The position numbers and the translations under genes are program-made. A DNA stretch of 64,000 bases from Thermococcus sp. 2319x1. GTDB taxonomy: Archaea > Methanobacteriota_B > Thermococci > Thermococcales > Thermococcaceae. The notes beneath the pieces were generated by a model that was not told where the DNA came from, did not search any database, and worked only from the letters and a program-made list of their open reading frames with translations. This document shows, piece by piece, positions 1-8,554 of this stretch. How positions within the stretch are numbered: the stretch's first letter is position 1; every line of letters starts with the position of its first letter. The stretch is taken from NCBI RefSeq assembly GCF_001484685.1, contig NZ_CP012200.1, positions 118,321 through 182,320 on the forward strand. The letters are read 5' to 3'.

Positions 1-456
1 TATCTTCTTTTCGGCGTCCGCTAAATCCAAGTTTCCTTCGTTGTCTCCCTCGATTATCTCAAGCTTTAGACCAAGCTTTTTAGCCAGCCTTTGCCATGGA
101 AGTAAATCGGAATGATGCTCATAGGGGGTGGTGACTATTTTATCGCCTTTCTTAAAAATTCCTTCTAACCCGAGGGCTGTTAAATTTAGGCTTTCGCTGG
201 TATTTTTTGTGAAAACAACCTCTTCAAAATTTGCCCCAATAAACCTGGCTGTTATCTCCCTTGCCTTCTCATATTCATGGGTCGCCTTTTGAGAGAGCCT
301 GTGAACTCCACGGTGGACGTTTGCCCTGTATTTCAAATAATACTCATCCATGGCCTCAACAACCGGTTTAGGGGTTAGAGAGGTTGCGGTGTTGTCAAAA
401 TATATGACCTCCTGCGTTAAAGGGATATCTTTCCGAACATCTTCGGGTATTCTCAT
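1..456 (-). CDS. Cysteine desulfurase-like class V aminotransferase (3' end beyond window)
   Basis: The first 152 codons of a PLP-dependent aminotransferase class V enzyme of the SufS/Csd type, which takes sulfur from cysteine for Fe-S clusters or thio-modifications. Visible family motifs are YFDNTATS near residue 19, ANVHRGVHRLSQKAT near 46, the TKNTSESLNL loop and the HHSDLLPW segment. These match the N-terminal half of group II desulfurases. The PLP lysine and active cysteine lie outside the window, so a related aminotransferase cannot be excluded. The gene starts at the ATG at 454-456 and is divergent from the ECF-type gene, with about 130 bases of AT-rich promoter space between them. Confidence 0.85.
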   Translation of the reverse strand, partial: MRIPEDVRKDIPLTQEVIYFDNTATSLTPKPVVEAMDEYYLKYRANVHRGVHRLSQKATHEYEKAREITARFIGANFEEVVFTKNTSESLNLTALGLEGIFKKGDKIVTTPYEHHSDLLPWQRLAKKLGLKLEIIEGDNEGNLDLADAEKKI

Positions 457-547
457 GCCAACCACCGTAGAATTTATTTTCATAGAACATATAAATGCTT
501 TGCTTCTCATTTTTGTTCTCCCAAATATTCCCAGTGCGGAACAAAAT

Positions 548-582
548 TTTATAAAGTTTGGAACAAAAAAAGCTGGCGGTGG
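548..582 (+). promoter_or_regulatory. TATA box and RBS for the ECF-type gene
   Basis: A TTTATAAAG box lies at about 549-557 and a GGTGG ribosome site at 578-582, six bases before the ATG at 588. The short distance implies a very short leader. This placement decides the start at 588 over an upstream ATG at 558. Confidence 0.5.
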
Positions 583-587
583 TTCAA

Positions 588-1175
588 ATGAAGGCCAGAG
601 AGATAGGGGTAATAGGACTGCTGCTGGGCTTATCTCTGGTATTGCAGAGTTCCCCTCTTAAGGTTCCGACTCAATGGGGAATGACGATTGACCTTGTGGC
701 CGTTCCGATAGTGGTCATCTACATTTTGTTGGGCTTCTGGAGCAGTGTAACAGCTCTAATATTATTGTTTCTGGGCTTGAGTTTAATATCATCCGCTTCT
801 TGGTTGGGAGCCAGTATGAAGTTCTTTGCAACCTTGAGTGTGTTAATAGGCCTTGAAATTGCTAAAAGGATTACAAGGTTTGACCTCAAGAACTACAAGA
901 AGGAGAGGAACCTTGTAACATTTGTGCTTACTGCTTATCTGGTAGGAATTGCAATAAGGATCCCTCTAATGGTTGCAATGAACTACTACTACGCCCTACC
1001 GTTGTGGCTGGGCATTCCAAAAGAGCAGGTGATCCCAACTATTGAAGAGTGGTTCCACATCCCATTCTGGCTCGTGATAGGCATTCCGAATGCCATTCAA
1101 AGTGCTGTGGACGTTGTGATCGGTATTCTCGTCGCTCTGCCGGTTATTAGATCGCTACCGTACATCCTTGAGTGA
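588..1175 (+). CDS. ECF transporter S component-like membrane protein
   Basis: A 195-residue, very hydrophobic protein with about five or six membrane segments (roughly residues 5-20, 30-55, 57-80, 100-125, 150-190). Size, helix pattern and the N-terminal AREIGVIGLLLGLSLVLQ segment followed by a short loop resemble substrate-binding S components of ECF vitamin transporters. The ligand cannot be read from the sequence. A thiamine-type regulator (2955-3851) and YjbQ lie 2 kb downstream, which makes thiamine one possible ligand, but this is inference. No ECF ATPase or T component is adjacent, so it would use shared ones encoded elsewhere. Confidence 0.65.
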   Translation: MKAREIGVIGLLLGLSLVLQSSPLKVPTQWGMTIDLVAVPIVVIYILLGFWSSVTALILLFLGLSLISSASWLGASMKFFATLSVLIGLEIAKRITRFDLKNYKKERNLVTFVLTAYLVGIAIRIPLMVAMNYYYALPLWLGIPKEQVIPTIEEWFHIPFWLVIGIPNAIQSAVDVVIGILVALPVIRSLPYILE

Positions 1176-1322
1176 TTTCTTCCATTTTTCTGCATATTGT
1201 TTGAAAATCTCCTCTTTCGTTTTTTCATAGAGCCACTCTGAGAGATCTACATGTAATTTGTGGTATTTTTCCATGGCCTTCCCGTGGATATTTGAATACA
1301 AACTTCAGCCATTTTCATCAAA
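1155..1322 (-). pseudogene. Decayed 3' end of a second epimerase-like gene
   Basis: Reading the minus strand from 1322 gives FDENG-stop-SLYSNIHGKAMEKYHKLH and on to ...FKQYAEKWKKSLKDVR, ending at a TAG at 1155-1157. This aligns residue by residue with the tail of the neighbouring lipoprotein (FDTNSWSRYSNIHGDASEFYHRLH... and YFLNYARKWNNYL). A TGG tryptophan codon has become TGA. The fragment starts directly at the stop codon of the intact gene and overlaps the end of the ECF-type gene by about 20 bases. It is best read as the remnant of an old tandem copy whose body was deleted. Confidence 0.75.
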
Positions 1323-1323
1323 G

Positions 1324-2859
1324 TCACCCGAGCTTTTCAGATGGCAGACCTCTGTAAACGAGGTAATTGTTCCATTTTCTGGCATAATTCAGAAAGTACT
1401 CATCGCCGGTAACATCGTATAGCCATTTTAAGAGCCTTATATGAAGTCTGTGGTAGAACTCGCTCGCGTCCCCGTGAATGTTTGAGTATCTACTCCACGA
1501 GTTGGTGTCAAAGATTGGAAGTGCCCTCTTTGTGCTCTCGACACCGGCCTTGAATAGTTTCCAGGCTTTTTCGTCTTTTGTGACCCCCCAGTAGTAGTAG
1601 AGGCCTTGCAAGGCTATTATGTGGCCGTTTAAGACCAGCTCGTTTGGATTGTAGTTGTATTCGAGATACCATGGCCCATATTTCGTATCTGCGACAAATC
1701 CGTTCATTTCCAAAGGCAGGTCAAAGGAATTGAGGAGAAGTTTTGCTGTTTTTAGGTATGTTTTGTTTCCTGTTAGCTGGTAGGCTTTGGCATATAACCC
1801 CGCTCCCAAGCCTTGGGCATAACCAGAAACCCAGGGAACAGAAGAATTCTCAAAATGAAAATAATTCAAAAACAAAGCGTAATCTTCGCCGTTGTAATTT
1901 CCGTAATAGGGGAGCCCCTGAAGTTCGTCCAAAAGCTTAAGGGCTTTTTCGTTATCCCCCCTTTGGAAATACAGGTCAACCCAGTGAAGGGCACTCACCG
2001 CATAGAGGTTTATCCCCCTTCCCCGGTAGTATATGAAGGGCAAGGAGGTGTTTAGTCCGCCCTTTATCCTTATGGGGGAATAATAGGGGGTATTGTCGGA
2101 GAATATCACGGTAGAAAAGTCCTTTTGTGGTGAAGTAAAGCGGGAGTAGTACTCGTTGTTGGCCTTAAGAGTTAGATTGAAGACCTTTATATCAATGGCT
2201 GAGAGGGATTTCCATTTTGCAAGCTCCCCAAAAGCCCGTAGTACATAGGAGGAATCCCTATAGGATATGAGATACGTGATGTTGCCTGTTTCAGAGTACT
2301 TTTGCAGGAAAAAGCTGCTCAATTTTTTGTTTCTCTCGATTTCCCTCAGAATATCTTCTGGGATTTCTCCATAGAGGTCTCTTATCTCCCCAAGTAGAGC
2401 TTCTTCTGGAGATAAAAAAACGTCTTTTGGAATGCTCTCGCCGATAATCCCTGATTTATCCCTATCCGCTCTTATCCTAATGCTCCCATCTTGATAGTAG
2501 AGCTCCAAGGTAACAAGTACTTCTTCTCCATAGGGGAGCTTAAGTGTAATCAGGTTCTTAGCATCCTCTCTTTTCCCATACCAATTCTTTACTCTTGCTT
2601 CCGCAATGAAGGCAACGTTGACTTCTCCGTTATCTCCTCTTGCATATCCAACAAAAACGGGCTTATTGAATTCACGTATCGTTTTATCCCCCACTTTTAT
2701 TTCCACTTCTGAAAAGTCAAAAACTGCGCTTTTTTCTTCTATTTGCACGTATACTTTGACATTAGAGTTTACGGGGGATGAGTAGAGCCCCTCTTCAACG
2801 GTAATGCATCCGAGAGAAAAAATTATCAGGAAAATCGGTATTATTTTAATTAGTTTCAT
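1324..2859 (-). CDS. Secreted lipoprotein with D-glucuronyl C5-epimerase-like C-terminal domain
   Basis: A 511-residue protein starting with an archaeal lipoprotein signal (hydrophobic residues 4-17, then SLGC, cysteine about 18). Residues from about 270 to 505 form an alpha/alpha-toroid like the D-glucuronyl C5-epimerase C-terminal family: PWVSGYAQGLGAGLYAKAY, NGHIIALQGLYYYWG, and YSNIHGDASEFYHRLH followed by LLKWLYDVTGDEYFLNYA. In animals and bacteria this family epimerises uronic acids in polysaccharides. Here the substrate is unknown; an extracellular glycan is a fair guess. The N-terminal 250 residues are beta-rich and not recognised. Its TATA box (reverse of GAAATATAAGC near 2890-2900) is divergent from the ThiR-like gene. 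Confidence 0.7.
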   Translation of the reverse strand: MKLIKIIPIFLIIFSLGCITVEEGLYSSPVNSNVKVYVQIEEKSAVFDFSEVEIKVGDKTIREFNKPVFVGYARGDNGEVNVAFIAEARVKNWYGKREDAKNLITLKLPYGEEVLVTLELYYQDGSIRIRADRDKSGIIGESIPKDVFLSPEEALLGEIRDLYGEIPEDILREIERNKKLSSFFLQKYSETGNITYLISYRDSSYVLRAFGELAKWKSLSAIDIKVFNLTLKANNEYYSRFTSPQKDFSTVIFSDNTPYYSPIRIKGGLNTSLPFIYYRGRGINLYAVSALHWVDLYFQRGDNEKALKLLDELQGLPYYGNYNGEDYALFLNYFHFENSSVPWVSGYAQGLGAGLYAKAYQLTGNKTYLKTAKLLLNSFDLPLEMNGFVADTKYGPWYLEYNYNPNELVLNGHIIALQGLYYYWGVTKDEKAWKLFKAGVESTKRALPIFDTNSWSRYSNIHGDASEFYHRLHIRLLKWLYDVTGDEYFLNYARKWNNYLVYRGLPSEKLG

Positions 2860-2914
2860 ATTTCCTCACAGTGGTTAAAAAGATGGTTAGAAATATAAGC
2901 TTTTCTGGAAAAGG

Positions 2915-2949
2915 TTTATAACCTGGTTTTAAAAAGGAACAACTGGTGA
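2915..2949 (+). promoter_or_regulatory. Promoter and RBS of thiR-like gene
   Basis: GGAAAAGG followed by TTTATAAC at 2915-2922 fits BRE plus TATA. A GGTGA ribosome site at 2945-2949 lies five bases before the ATG at 2955, so a GTG at 2946 inside that site is not the start. Confidence 0.55.
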
Positions 2950-2954
2950 AGAAC

Positions 2955-3851
2955 ATGAAAACCCCCTGTGAATTCTGGGCCGAGGAGGTTATGCCCAACC
3001 TTAGGGCAAACGTCGCTCGGATCTTATACTCCAAAGGCTTAGCTCAGACAAAAATAGCGGAACACCTTGGAATTACTCAGGCGATGGTTAGCAAATACCT
3101 GAGCGGCAAGTATAGAGGATTAGGTGGTGAACTTGGTAGGGAAATTGAAAAGGTTGCCCAAGAGGTTGCGGGACTCATTTTGTATGGGGCAAAAAAAGAA
3201 GATTTGGTAAGGTTTTTGAACAGAAAGTTCTTTGAAATGTTCAGGAGTGGCATTCTGTGCAAAGGTTATCTGGATTACATTGGTGGTAGTGATGAATCTC
3301 TATGCAGGGAAATATTCACCGAAGAGCCTTCAAGAACTCAGATTTTAGAAGAGCTTTCGCTGGCCTTGAATGAGTTGCTTCGTGATGAGGAGTTTTTGAA
3401 GCTCATACCAGAGATCAGAAGTAACCTTGCCTATTCTCTTCCAAAACCAAAAGAAAAGAACGATGTTGCCGCCGTTCCGGGGAGGATAACAGTGGTAAAG
3501 GGAAAAGCCTACGCTTTGCCTCCGGAATTTGGGGTGAGTGAACACATGGCAGAGGTGTTAATTGAGCTTTCTGAAATTTTCCCCGAAGTTAGAAGTGTTT
3601 TGAACATAAGGTACGATGAAGAAATATCCAATGCTCTCAAAAAGGCAGGTTTTAAAGTTGGAACTGTGGAAAAAAGCAAGAGAAGCGAGGAAGAAACCGT
3701 TAAACTGATTGTTGATGAGTTTAAGAAAAAAGGGATTCTTGATGCCGTGATAGATAAGGGAGGGTTTGGAATAGAACCTTGTGTTTATATCTTTGGCAAA
3801 AGCCCAATAGAGGTTGTTGAAAAAGTTAAAAAACTGGAGCGTTTCCTATGA
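2955..3851 (+). CDS. thiR: ThiR-like HTH / ThiN-domain regulator of thiamine metabolism
   Basis: A 298-residue protein with an N-terminal helix-turn-helix (about residues 32-51, KIAEHLGITQAMVSKYLSG) and a C-terminal ThiN-type domain (about 165-298; NIRYDEEISNALKKAGFKVG and the GFGIEPCVYIFG segment). In other archaea this domain pair without a ThiD kinase is a transcription factor that senses thiamine phosphates; the ThiD-ThiN fusion is the enzyme. The central part resembles other archaeal HTH regulators and has several cysteines. It overlaps the VanZ-like gene by four bases (ATGA) and forms a likely operon with VanZ-like and YjbQ genes. Function is assigned by family; the direct targets cannot be seen here. 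Confidence 0.75.
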   Translation: MKTPCEFWAEEVMPNLRANVARILYSKGLAQTKIAEHLGITQAMVSKYLSGKYRGLGGELGREIEKVAQEVAGLILYGAKKEDLVRFLNRKFFEMFRSGILCKGYLDYIGGSDESLCREIFTEEPSRTQILEELSLALNELLRDEEFLKLIPEIRSNLAYSLPKPKEKNDVAAVPGRITVVKGKAYALPPEFGVSEHMAEVLIELSEIFPEVRSVLNIRYDEEISNALKKAGFKVGTVEKSKRSEEETVKLIVDEFKKKGILDAVIDKGGFGIEPCVYIFGKSPIEVVEKVKKLERFL

Positions 3852-4147
3852 GGCCTTTGAGGTATCTCTACCTAATCGTTCTAATTTATGCCAATCTCTC
3901 TCCCAAGGTGCCCTCGGCTGGAATAGCGGGAGGGGACAAAATAGCGCATTTCTTTGAGTTCTTATTTCTCGGTCTGATTAGTGAGAACAAGTTTTACATA
4001 GTTTTTCCGGTTATCCTTGAATCTCTGCAGGTCTTTGTCCCGGGAAGGAGCTTTTCCTTTATGGACATGGCCGCAAACCTAATGGGGTTTGGTGCCGGTT
4101 ATTTGCTCTGGAGGTGGTGGAATGAAGGTAGTAACAGAGGAGCTTAG
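3848..4147 (+). CDS. VanZ-like small membrane protein
   Basis: A 99-residue protein with three or four membrane segments and the VanZ-family pattern: GGDKIAHFFEF near residue 28, an E-x-x-Q motif in ESLQVF and DMAANLMGFGAG near the end. The biochemical role of small VanZ-like proteins is unknown. Its start overlaps the stop of the ThiR-like gene as ATGA, and its 3' end overlaps the YjbQ gene by 26 bases, so the three are probably translated from one message. Confidence 0.75.
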   Translation: MRPLRYLYLIVLIYANLSPKVPSAGIAGGDKIAHFFEFLFLGLISENKFYIVFPVILESLQVFVPGRSFSFMDMAANLMGFGAGYLLWRWWNEGSNRGA

Positions 4148-4535
4148 ATTCTCTACAAAGGGGGAAATAGATTTGGTGGACATAACATCTGAAGTGGAGG
4201 GGATAGTAGAACGGAGCGAAATAAAAAACGGCCAAGTTCTTGTGTTTGTTCCCGGGGCAACCGGAGCCGTTGTAACAATAGAACACGAGAGCGGTCTTCT
4301 TGAGGATTTTAAAAGAATTCTAAAGGAACTTGTCCCGAGAGGTGCTGGTTACAGGCATGATTTGATAGACAACAACGCCCACTCTCACCTAAGGGCTACT
4401 ATCTTGGGACCCTCACTTGTACTCCCAGTTGTTGAAGGAAAAGTTGTCAGGGGTATATGGCAGCAGATATTTTTTGTGGAGCTCGATGTAAGGCCAAGGA
4501 GGAGAAGGCTTGTTGTTCAGGTGATGGGTGAGTGA
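4122..4535 (+). CDS. YjbQ / UPF0047 family protein
   Basis: A 137-residue protein matching the whole YjbQ family: FVPGATGAVV, a conserved histidine set in GYRHDLIDNNAHSHLRA (His79, 87, 89), GIWQ near 111 and the closing FVELDVRPRRR. Bacterial YjbQ shows weak thiamine-phosphate synthase activity, so its place two genes behind a ThiN-type regulator is suggestive, though the true function is not settled. Start chosen at ATG 4122 behind GGTGGTGG; an upstream in-frame ATG at 4089 lacks a ribosome site. Confidence 0.85.
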   Translation: MKVVTEELRFSTKGEIDLVDITSEVEGIVERSEIKNGQVLVFVPGATGAVVTIEHESGLLEDFKRILKELVPRGAGYRHDLIDNNAHSHLRATILGPSLVLPVVEGKVVRGIWQQIFFVELDVRPRRRRLVVQVMGE

Positions 4536-4617
4536 GATTATTTCTCCGGATATTATTTTTTGGGCGGCTCTTGCACATCCTACTGCCATAGAGGGTGAGT
4601 TGTTATGGTGTGTATCA

Positions 4618-5373
4618 CTAAATTCTCAAAATCATGAAGTCCCTTCCAACTATTCCTGCCTCTCCGACCTTTTCTTCCAGCTCCTCATGGGGGTAGTTTG
4701 AATGGCTTATATGCACGAAGAGCGTTTTTACTGCATTTACTTTTTGTGCGAGCTTAACAGCATCTTCCACCCCGAGATGGGTTCTGGGAATTGAATGTTT
4801 GTGGGTCATCTCTGCTACGAGAAGATCGGCTCCGTGGATTTCTTTTAATGTTTCCTCGTCTTCCAAAATTTCTGGCCCCGTGTCTCCAGTTATGGCGATC
4901 CTTTTCTCCCCCATCTCTAAGATGAATCCCCCGGCAACTTCTCCGGGCTGGTGAATGACAGAAAAGTGCTTTACCTTGAGGTTTCCAAAATCATACCATC
5001 TGTTGAACTCTAAGGGGATGTACCTCCACTCTCTCTGACCCAAAAAAGTTTCTTGGAGGAGCTTCGCAATGCTGAGGGTTTTCTCATGGGAGTAAAGGAT
5101 AATCTCTTTAAAAACCTGCAGTTCTGGAAGTCCGGCAATGTGGTCAAAGTGGAGATGGGTTATGAAAACCCTCTCGATTTTTTCATTCAGATGCTTTAGA
5201 TGGTAATATAGGTCTGGAGAGGGATCTATGAGGGCTTTTATCTTTGGGATGTACATTGAAAACCTTGTTCTTCTGTATTGTGGGAACTTTCTCGCCCTTG
5301 TGCAGTTCTCACAGTTGCACAATGCCTTGGGAGTCCCGCTGTAAGAGCCGGAGCCCAAAAGGATGACCTTCAT
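4618..5373 (-). CDS. PhnP-like metallo-beta-lactamase-fold phosphodiesterase
   Basis: A 251-residue MBL-fold hydrolase. Residues 6-24 hold LGSGSYSGTP and a cysteine group (C19, C21, C24) typical of the PhnP branch, where it binds a structural zinc. The metal site HLHFDH is at 73-78, with GDTGP near 177 and HISHSNYPH toward the end. PhnP is a cyclic phosphodiesterase in phosphonate breakdown; no other phosphonate genes are here, so the substrate is open. The start ATG at 5373 overlaps the stop of the upstream protease gene as ATGA, so the two are translationally coupled. Confidence 0.8.
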   Translation of the reverse strand: MKVILLGSGSYSGTPKALCNCENCTRARKFPQYRRTRFSMYIPKIKALIDPSPDLYYHLKHLNEKIERVFITHLHFDHIAGLPELQVFKEIILYSHEKTLSIAKLLQETFLGQREWRYIPLEFNRWYDFGNLKVKHFSVIHQPGEVAGGFILEMGEKRIAITGDTGPEILEDEETLKEIHGADLLVAEMTHKHSIPRTHLGVEDAVKLAQKVNAVKTLFVHISHSNYPHEELEEKVGEAGIVGRDFMILRI

Positions 5374-6029
5374 CCCCTTACCCCCAGTATCTCCCTCCAG
5401 ATGGGATTGTTGTGGACAATTATCCACCACTCCTTAAGTTCTTTTCTCTTTTTCCTCCAGTCTGGGTGGAATTTCCCAACCAACGTCCAAAATTTTTTGG
5501 AGTGATTCATCTCTATAAGATGAGCTACCTCGTGTGTTACGAGATAGTCAATGAGCTCAGGGGGCAGGGCAAGCATTGCTAAATTGAAGCTTAGGTTCCC
5601 CTTTGGGGAGCAGCTTCCCCATCTCGTTCTCTGTTTTCGGATGAAAATTCTTTTTGGCTTGACACCTAAACTCGCAGCACGTTCTTCAACAAGGGGCACC
5701 AATAATGTTCTAAGCTCGTTTTTTAGAGTTTTCTCAAGCTTTCTTTTGTCTGAAACTTCTAAAACTTTGTTATCGGTGAAAATCTTTCCATCCCTAAATG
5801 GGTAGAACTTTCCCAGATAAGGAAACCCTCGAATGTTTTTTGCCCTCTCAATTTTCTCAAGCTTTGAGAGTATCCAATCCTCCTTTTCTTTTAGGAACCT
5901 TTCAACTCTTCTCGTTGGAGAGACGATGTAGAGTTTTCCCTCTGGACTTACGTAGATTCTCACATATCTTACCCTTCTCACGCTGACTTCGTACTGGATC
6001 TTCTTCCCATTAAGGTCTATTTCCGGCAT
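5370..6029 (-). CDS. YgjP/SprT-like zinc metalloprotease
   Basis: A 219-residue protein of the YgjP (DUF45, M48-related) family. HEVAH at 166-170 plus a third ligand in EMNHSKKFW (His176) form a gluzincin-type zinc site. RWGSCS at 136-141 is the family hallmark before the catalytic helix. E. coli YgjP has also been reported as a UTP pyrophosphatase, so proteolysis is not certain. It is the first gene of a two-gene unit with the PhnP-like hydrolase. Confidence 0.8.
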   Translation of the reverse strand: MPEIDLNGKKIQYEVSVRRVRYVRIYVSPEGKLYIVSPTRRVERFLKEKEDWILSKLEKIERAKNIRGFPYLGKFYPFRDGKIFTDNKVLEVSDKRKLEKTLKNELRTLLVPLVEERAASLGVKPKRIFIRKQRTRWGSCSPKGNLSFNLAMLALPPELIDYLVTHEVAHLIEMNHSKKFWTLVGKFHPDWRKKRKELKEWWIIVHNNPIWREILGVRG

Positions 6030-6113
6030 ATTATCTCTTTGAAGCTTGAAGCTTAAGTATTTATCTAATGAGAACGATTTAATATCTTGGAGTCAAACTT
6101 CTGTGGGGTAAAC

Positions 6114-6836
6114 ATGAAGAAGATACTTTACGCAATCCTAATAGCAGGATTTTTTGCAATACTCGGCTCTACCATGAGTAAATCTCCAACCTTGCCACTC
6201 TATGCTCAAAGTTTGGGGTTAAGCAGGGGAGAGATTGGAATTGTTGCGGCGGCATCAACTATAACGGGTATTTTTATGAACTTTGTCTCAGGGCTTTTGA
6301 GCGATATCTATGGGCGAAAAAAGCTTCTTAAAATAAGCGGCTTTGTATTCTTCTCTGCGCCCCTTCTTTACTTCTTTGCTAACAATGCTATAGCGTTAGC
6401 TTTGGTAAGGGCCTACTATGGGATAGCAACTGCTATATTTGTTCCTGTTTCCCTTGCTTTAATCAGTGACTTATATTCTGAAAAGAAAGGTACTTTTATG
6501 GGGATTTTAAGTTCTGCAACTCTCGTGGGGAGAGCCATTGCTCCGTTATTGGCAGGGAGCTTAATATATTTCGCAGGATTTTGGATTGTTTTTATTTTGT
6601 GTTCTTTCTTTGGATTTATTACCTTTGCAATAACTTTTACGTTACCTGAAGCAGAAGGAGAATTAGAGAAGTTTGAGTTTTCATTTAGTTCCACCCTCTT
6701 TCTTCTTGGTCTGTTGGATGCAGCTGTTTATATGGCTTATCAAAGTATTGAAACATTTTTACCTCTTTTCTACTTTCTTGAAGACAAAGCTTGTTAGGGT
6801 TTATTAAGTGGCTGTTTGCTAGCTATTCCAATCCTG
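6114..6836 (+). pseudogene. Truncated MFS transporter
   Basis: An N-terminal MFS half, starting at ATG 6114 behind GGGG. It has about six membrane helices and the signature loop GLLSDIYGRKKLLK near residue 60. The reading frame stops at a TAG at 6795-6797 (228 codons), whereas MFS proteins usually have about 400. Reading on in the same frame gives GLLSGCLLAIPILLFF, which looks like the next helix, so the TAG is probably a nonsense mutation. The homology then ends exactly where the minus-strand ABC gene begins at 6837. The remaining half of the transporter is not found on the far side of the island. Confidence 0.75.
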
Positions 6837-7739
6837 CTATTTTTCTAGGATTCCGGTGAATATTTTCTCTATAGGAGTCTCTTTTGGTTTCACTTCATAT
6901 ACATTAATCCCTTGGGTGAGCAATATCTTCATGATCGCTGGAACTTCATCATTATACCTTGAAACCATCACAGAAATTCCCGTGTTTTCCACGTTAACGT
7001 TATACCCAAACTTCTCTAAGAGTTCTTTTGCCCTTATTTTTTTATCAACTTTAAACACCACTTCAATGCTACTAACTTTACTTAGTAAATTCTCCAATCT
7101 TTCCTCCAAAACGAGCTTTCCCTCCTTCATTATTGCAACCCTGCATTTTACCCCCTCAAAATTCTGGAGCTCGCTTAGAATGTGGGTCGAAAACAGAATG
7201 ATTTTGCCTTCTTTCAGCATCTCAAAAATTTTGTCTCTTAAGCTTAAAGCTGTTGGAATGTCCAAATTGCTAAACGGTTCATCCAAAACTAGAATGTCTG
7301 GATTGTGAAGCAATGCTCTCGCTAAAGCGAGCCTCTTTCTAAAGCCTCTACTTAGATATCCGGCTTTTGTATTTTTGTATTTTTCAAGTCTAAATTCTTT
7401 TAGAAGTTCATTAATCCGTTCTTCTTCAACATCATAGATCTTGGCGAAAAATCGCAGATTCTTGTAGACCGTTAGATCTGGATAAACTCTCTCTCCCTCC
7501 GGCAGATACCCCATCTTTCTTTTAGCGTTTTCGGGTTCCACCCAAAGATCAATTCCATCAACTACGACCCTACCACTGGAAAGCGGCAAAATACCGGTGA
7601 TTGCTCTAAATGTTGTGGTTTTACCTGCACCATTGGCTCCCAATAATACATAAATTTCCTTTTTTATTGCGATAAAGCTTAGATTTTCTATAACATCGCC
7701 GTTACCATAACCTGCACTGATATTTTCGACCTCAAGCAT
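6837..7739 (-). CDS. ABC transporter ATP-binding protein of the RiPP-like operon
   Basis: A 300-residue ABC-2-type ATPase. Walker A GANGAGKTT is at 34-42, Walker B ILVLDEP at 149-155 and an H-loop in FSTHIL. The signature motif is degenerate, LSRGF (129-133) instead of LSGGQ. A C-terminal domain of about 90 residues follows, as in exporters of the BcrA/NatA type. It is the last gene of the seven-gene operon and starts at ATG 7739 behind GGGGTGA, 11 bases after the permease stop. Export of the modified peptide or self-immunity is the likely role; this is inference from context. Confidence 0.8.
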   Translation of the reverse strand: MLEVENISAGYGNGDVIENLSFIAIKKEIYVLLGANGAGKTTTFRAITGILPLSSGRVVVDGIDLWVEPENAKRKMGYLPEGERVYPDLTVYKNLRFFAKIYDVEEERINELLKEFRLEKYKNTKAGYLSRGFRKRLALARALLHNPDILVLDEPFSNLDIPTALSLRDKIFEMLKEGKIILFSTHILSELQNFEGVKCRVAIMKEGKLVLEERLENLLSKVSSIEVVFKVDKKIRAKELLEKFGYNVNVENTGISVMVSRYNDEVPAIMKILLTQGINVYEVKPKETPIEKIFTGILEK

Positions 7740-7750
7740 GAAATCACCCC

Positions 7751-8554
7751 TTAATTTGTAATGAATGCCAAGCGATTGATGACACGCTTGCCCAACATTG
7801 CTATTATTAGTGAAGCTACCAAAGAACAAATCCCCAGGAGCAGATATATCTGGAATGTTCTGTTTAACCCTAATTTTGCCGATGCAAAGGATATTATAAT
7901 TGGCGTCAAAACTAAAGGCAAGCTCATTAGGTTTATAAGCTCTGAGCTCTTTATTTTTACACTCACTACTAGTCCTGTGCTAATAGAGAACATCATCATT
8001 GAAAAAGGAACGAACACTGTGATGATAATGAAGTATAGTGTGGGATGCCATATACTTCCTAGTGCTTTTAGATGTAGATACTGGATGAGGAAGAAAAGAG
8101 ATGCAAAAGCAAAGCCCCATGAGAGCAAACTGAAGAACACTGTCGATAACAATTTCCCCAGGAGTATCTCGGATTCTGAAAGAGGAGATGAAAAAAGGAT
8201 TTCCATAGTTTTATTTAATTTCTCATTGAAAAAAGAGGAGACAATTGAAGCATAAGAACTCAAGGCAGATACTAATATTACAACTACCGATAATTGGGAT
8301 ATCAGGGCGGCAAATGTTATTGCATCTTCGCCCATTTTTGCTACTTCATTTTCAGAAAGTCCAAACACTAAAGGGCTCTCAGATATTTGCTCCATGGCAA
8401 GCTGTTTTGAATAGGATGTTAAGTACCTTGGTCCACTCACAATCAACAACATTCCAATAACAAGTATAATTACAGCATTTGCTAATAGTCCAGCCAACTG
8501 TTTGTTTGCAAAGTACTGCCAGACCTCTTTCATGAGTACTGGCTTAATTCCCAT
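7751..8554 (-). CDS. ABC-2 type permease of the RiPP-like operon
   Basis: A 267-residue membrane protein with six predicted helices (about 22-42, 85-108, 140-160, 170-195, 210-227, 235-257). A soluble loop between the first two helices and the segment SSFFNEKLNKTMEILFSSPLSESEILLGK are typical of ABC-2 exporters of the NatB/YhaP kind. Its ATG shares one base with the TAA of the upstream gene (TAATG). It would form the membrane half with the ATPase that follows, dimerising or pairing with itself because only one permease is encoded. Confidence 0.8.
   Translation of the reverse strand: MGIKPVLMKEVWQYFANKQLAGLLANAVIILVIGMLLIVSGPRYLTSYSKQLAMEQISESPLVFGLSENEVAKMGEDAITFAALISQLSVVVILVSALSSYASIVSSFFNEKLNKTMEILFSSPLSESEILLGKLLSTVFFSLLSWGFAFASLFFLIQYLHLKALGSIWHPTLYFIIITVFVPFSMMMFSISTGLVVSVKIKSSELINLMSLPLVLTPIIISFASAKLGLNRTFQIYLLLGICSLVASLIIAMLGKRVINRLAFITN

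Noticed and set aside
350-661. Plus-strand frame over the desulfurase start and the ECF-type gene start
   Set aside because: It is antisense to the clear desulfurase N-terminus and has no ribosome site or family resemblance.
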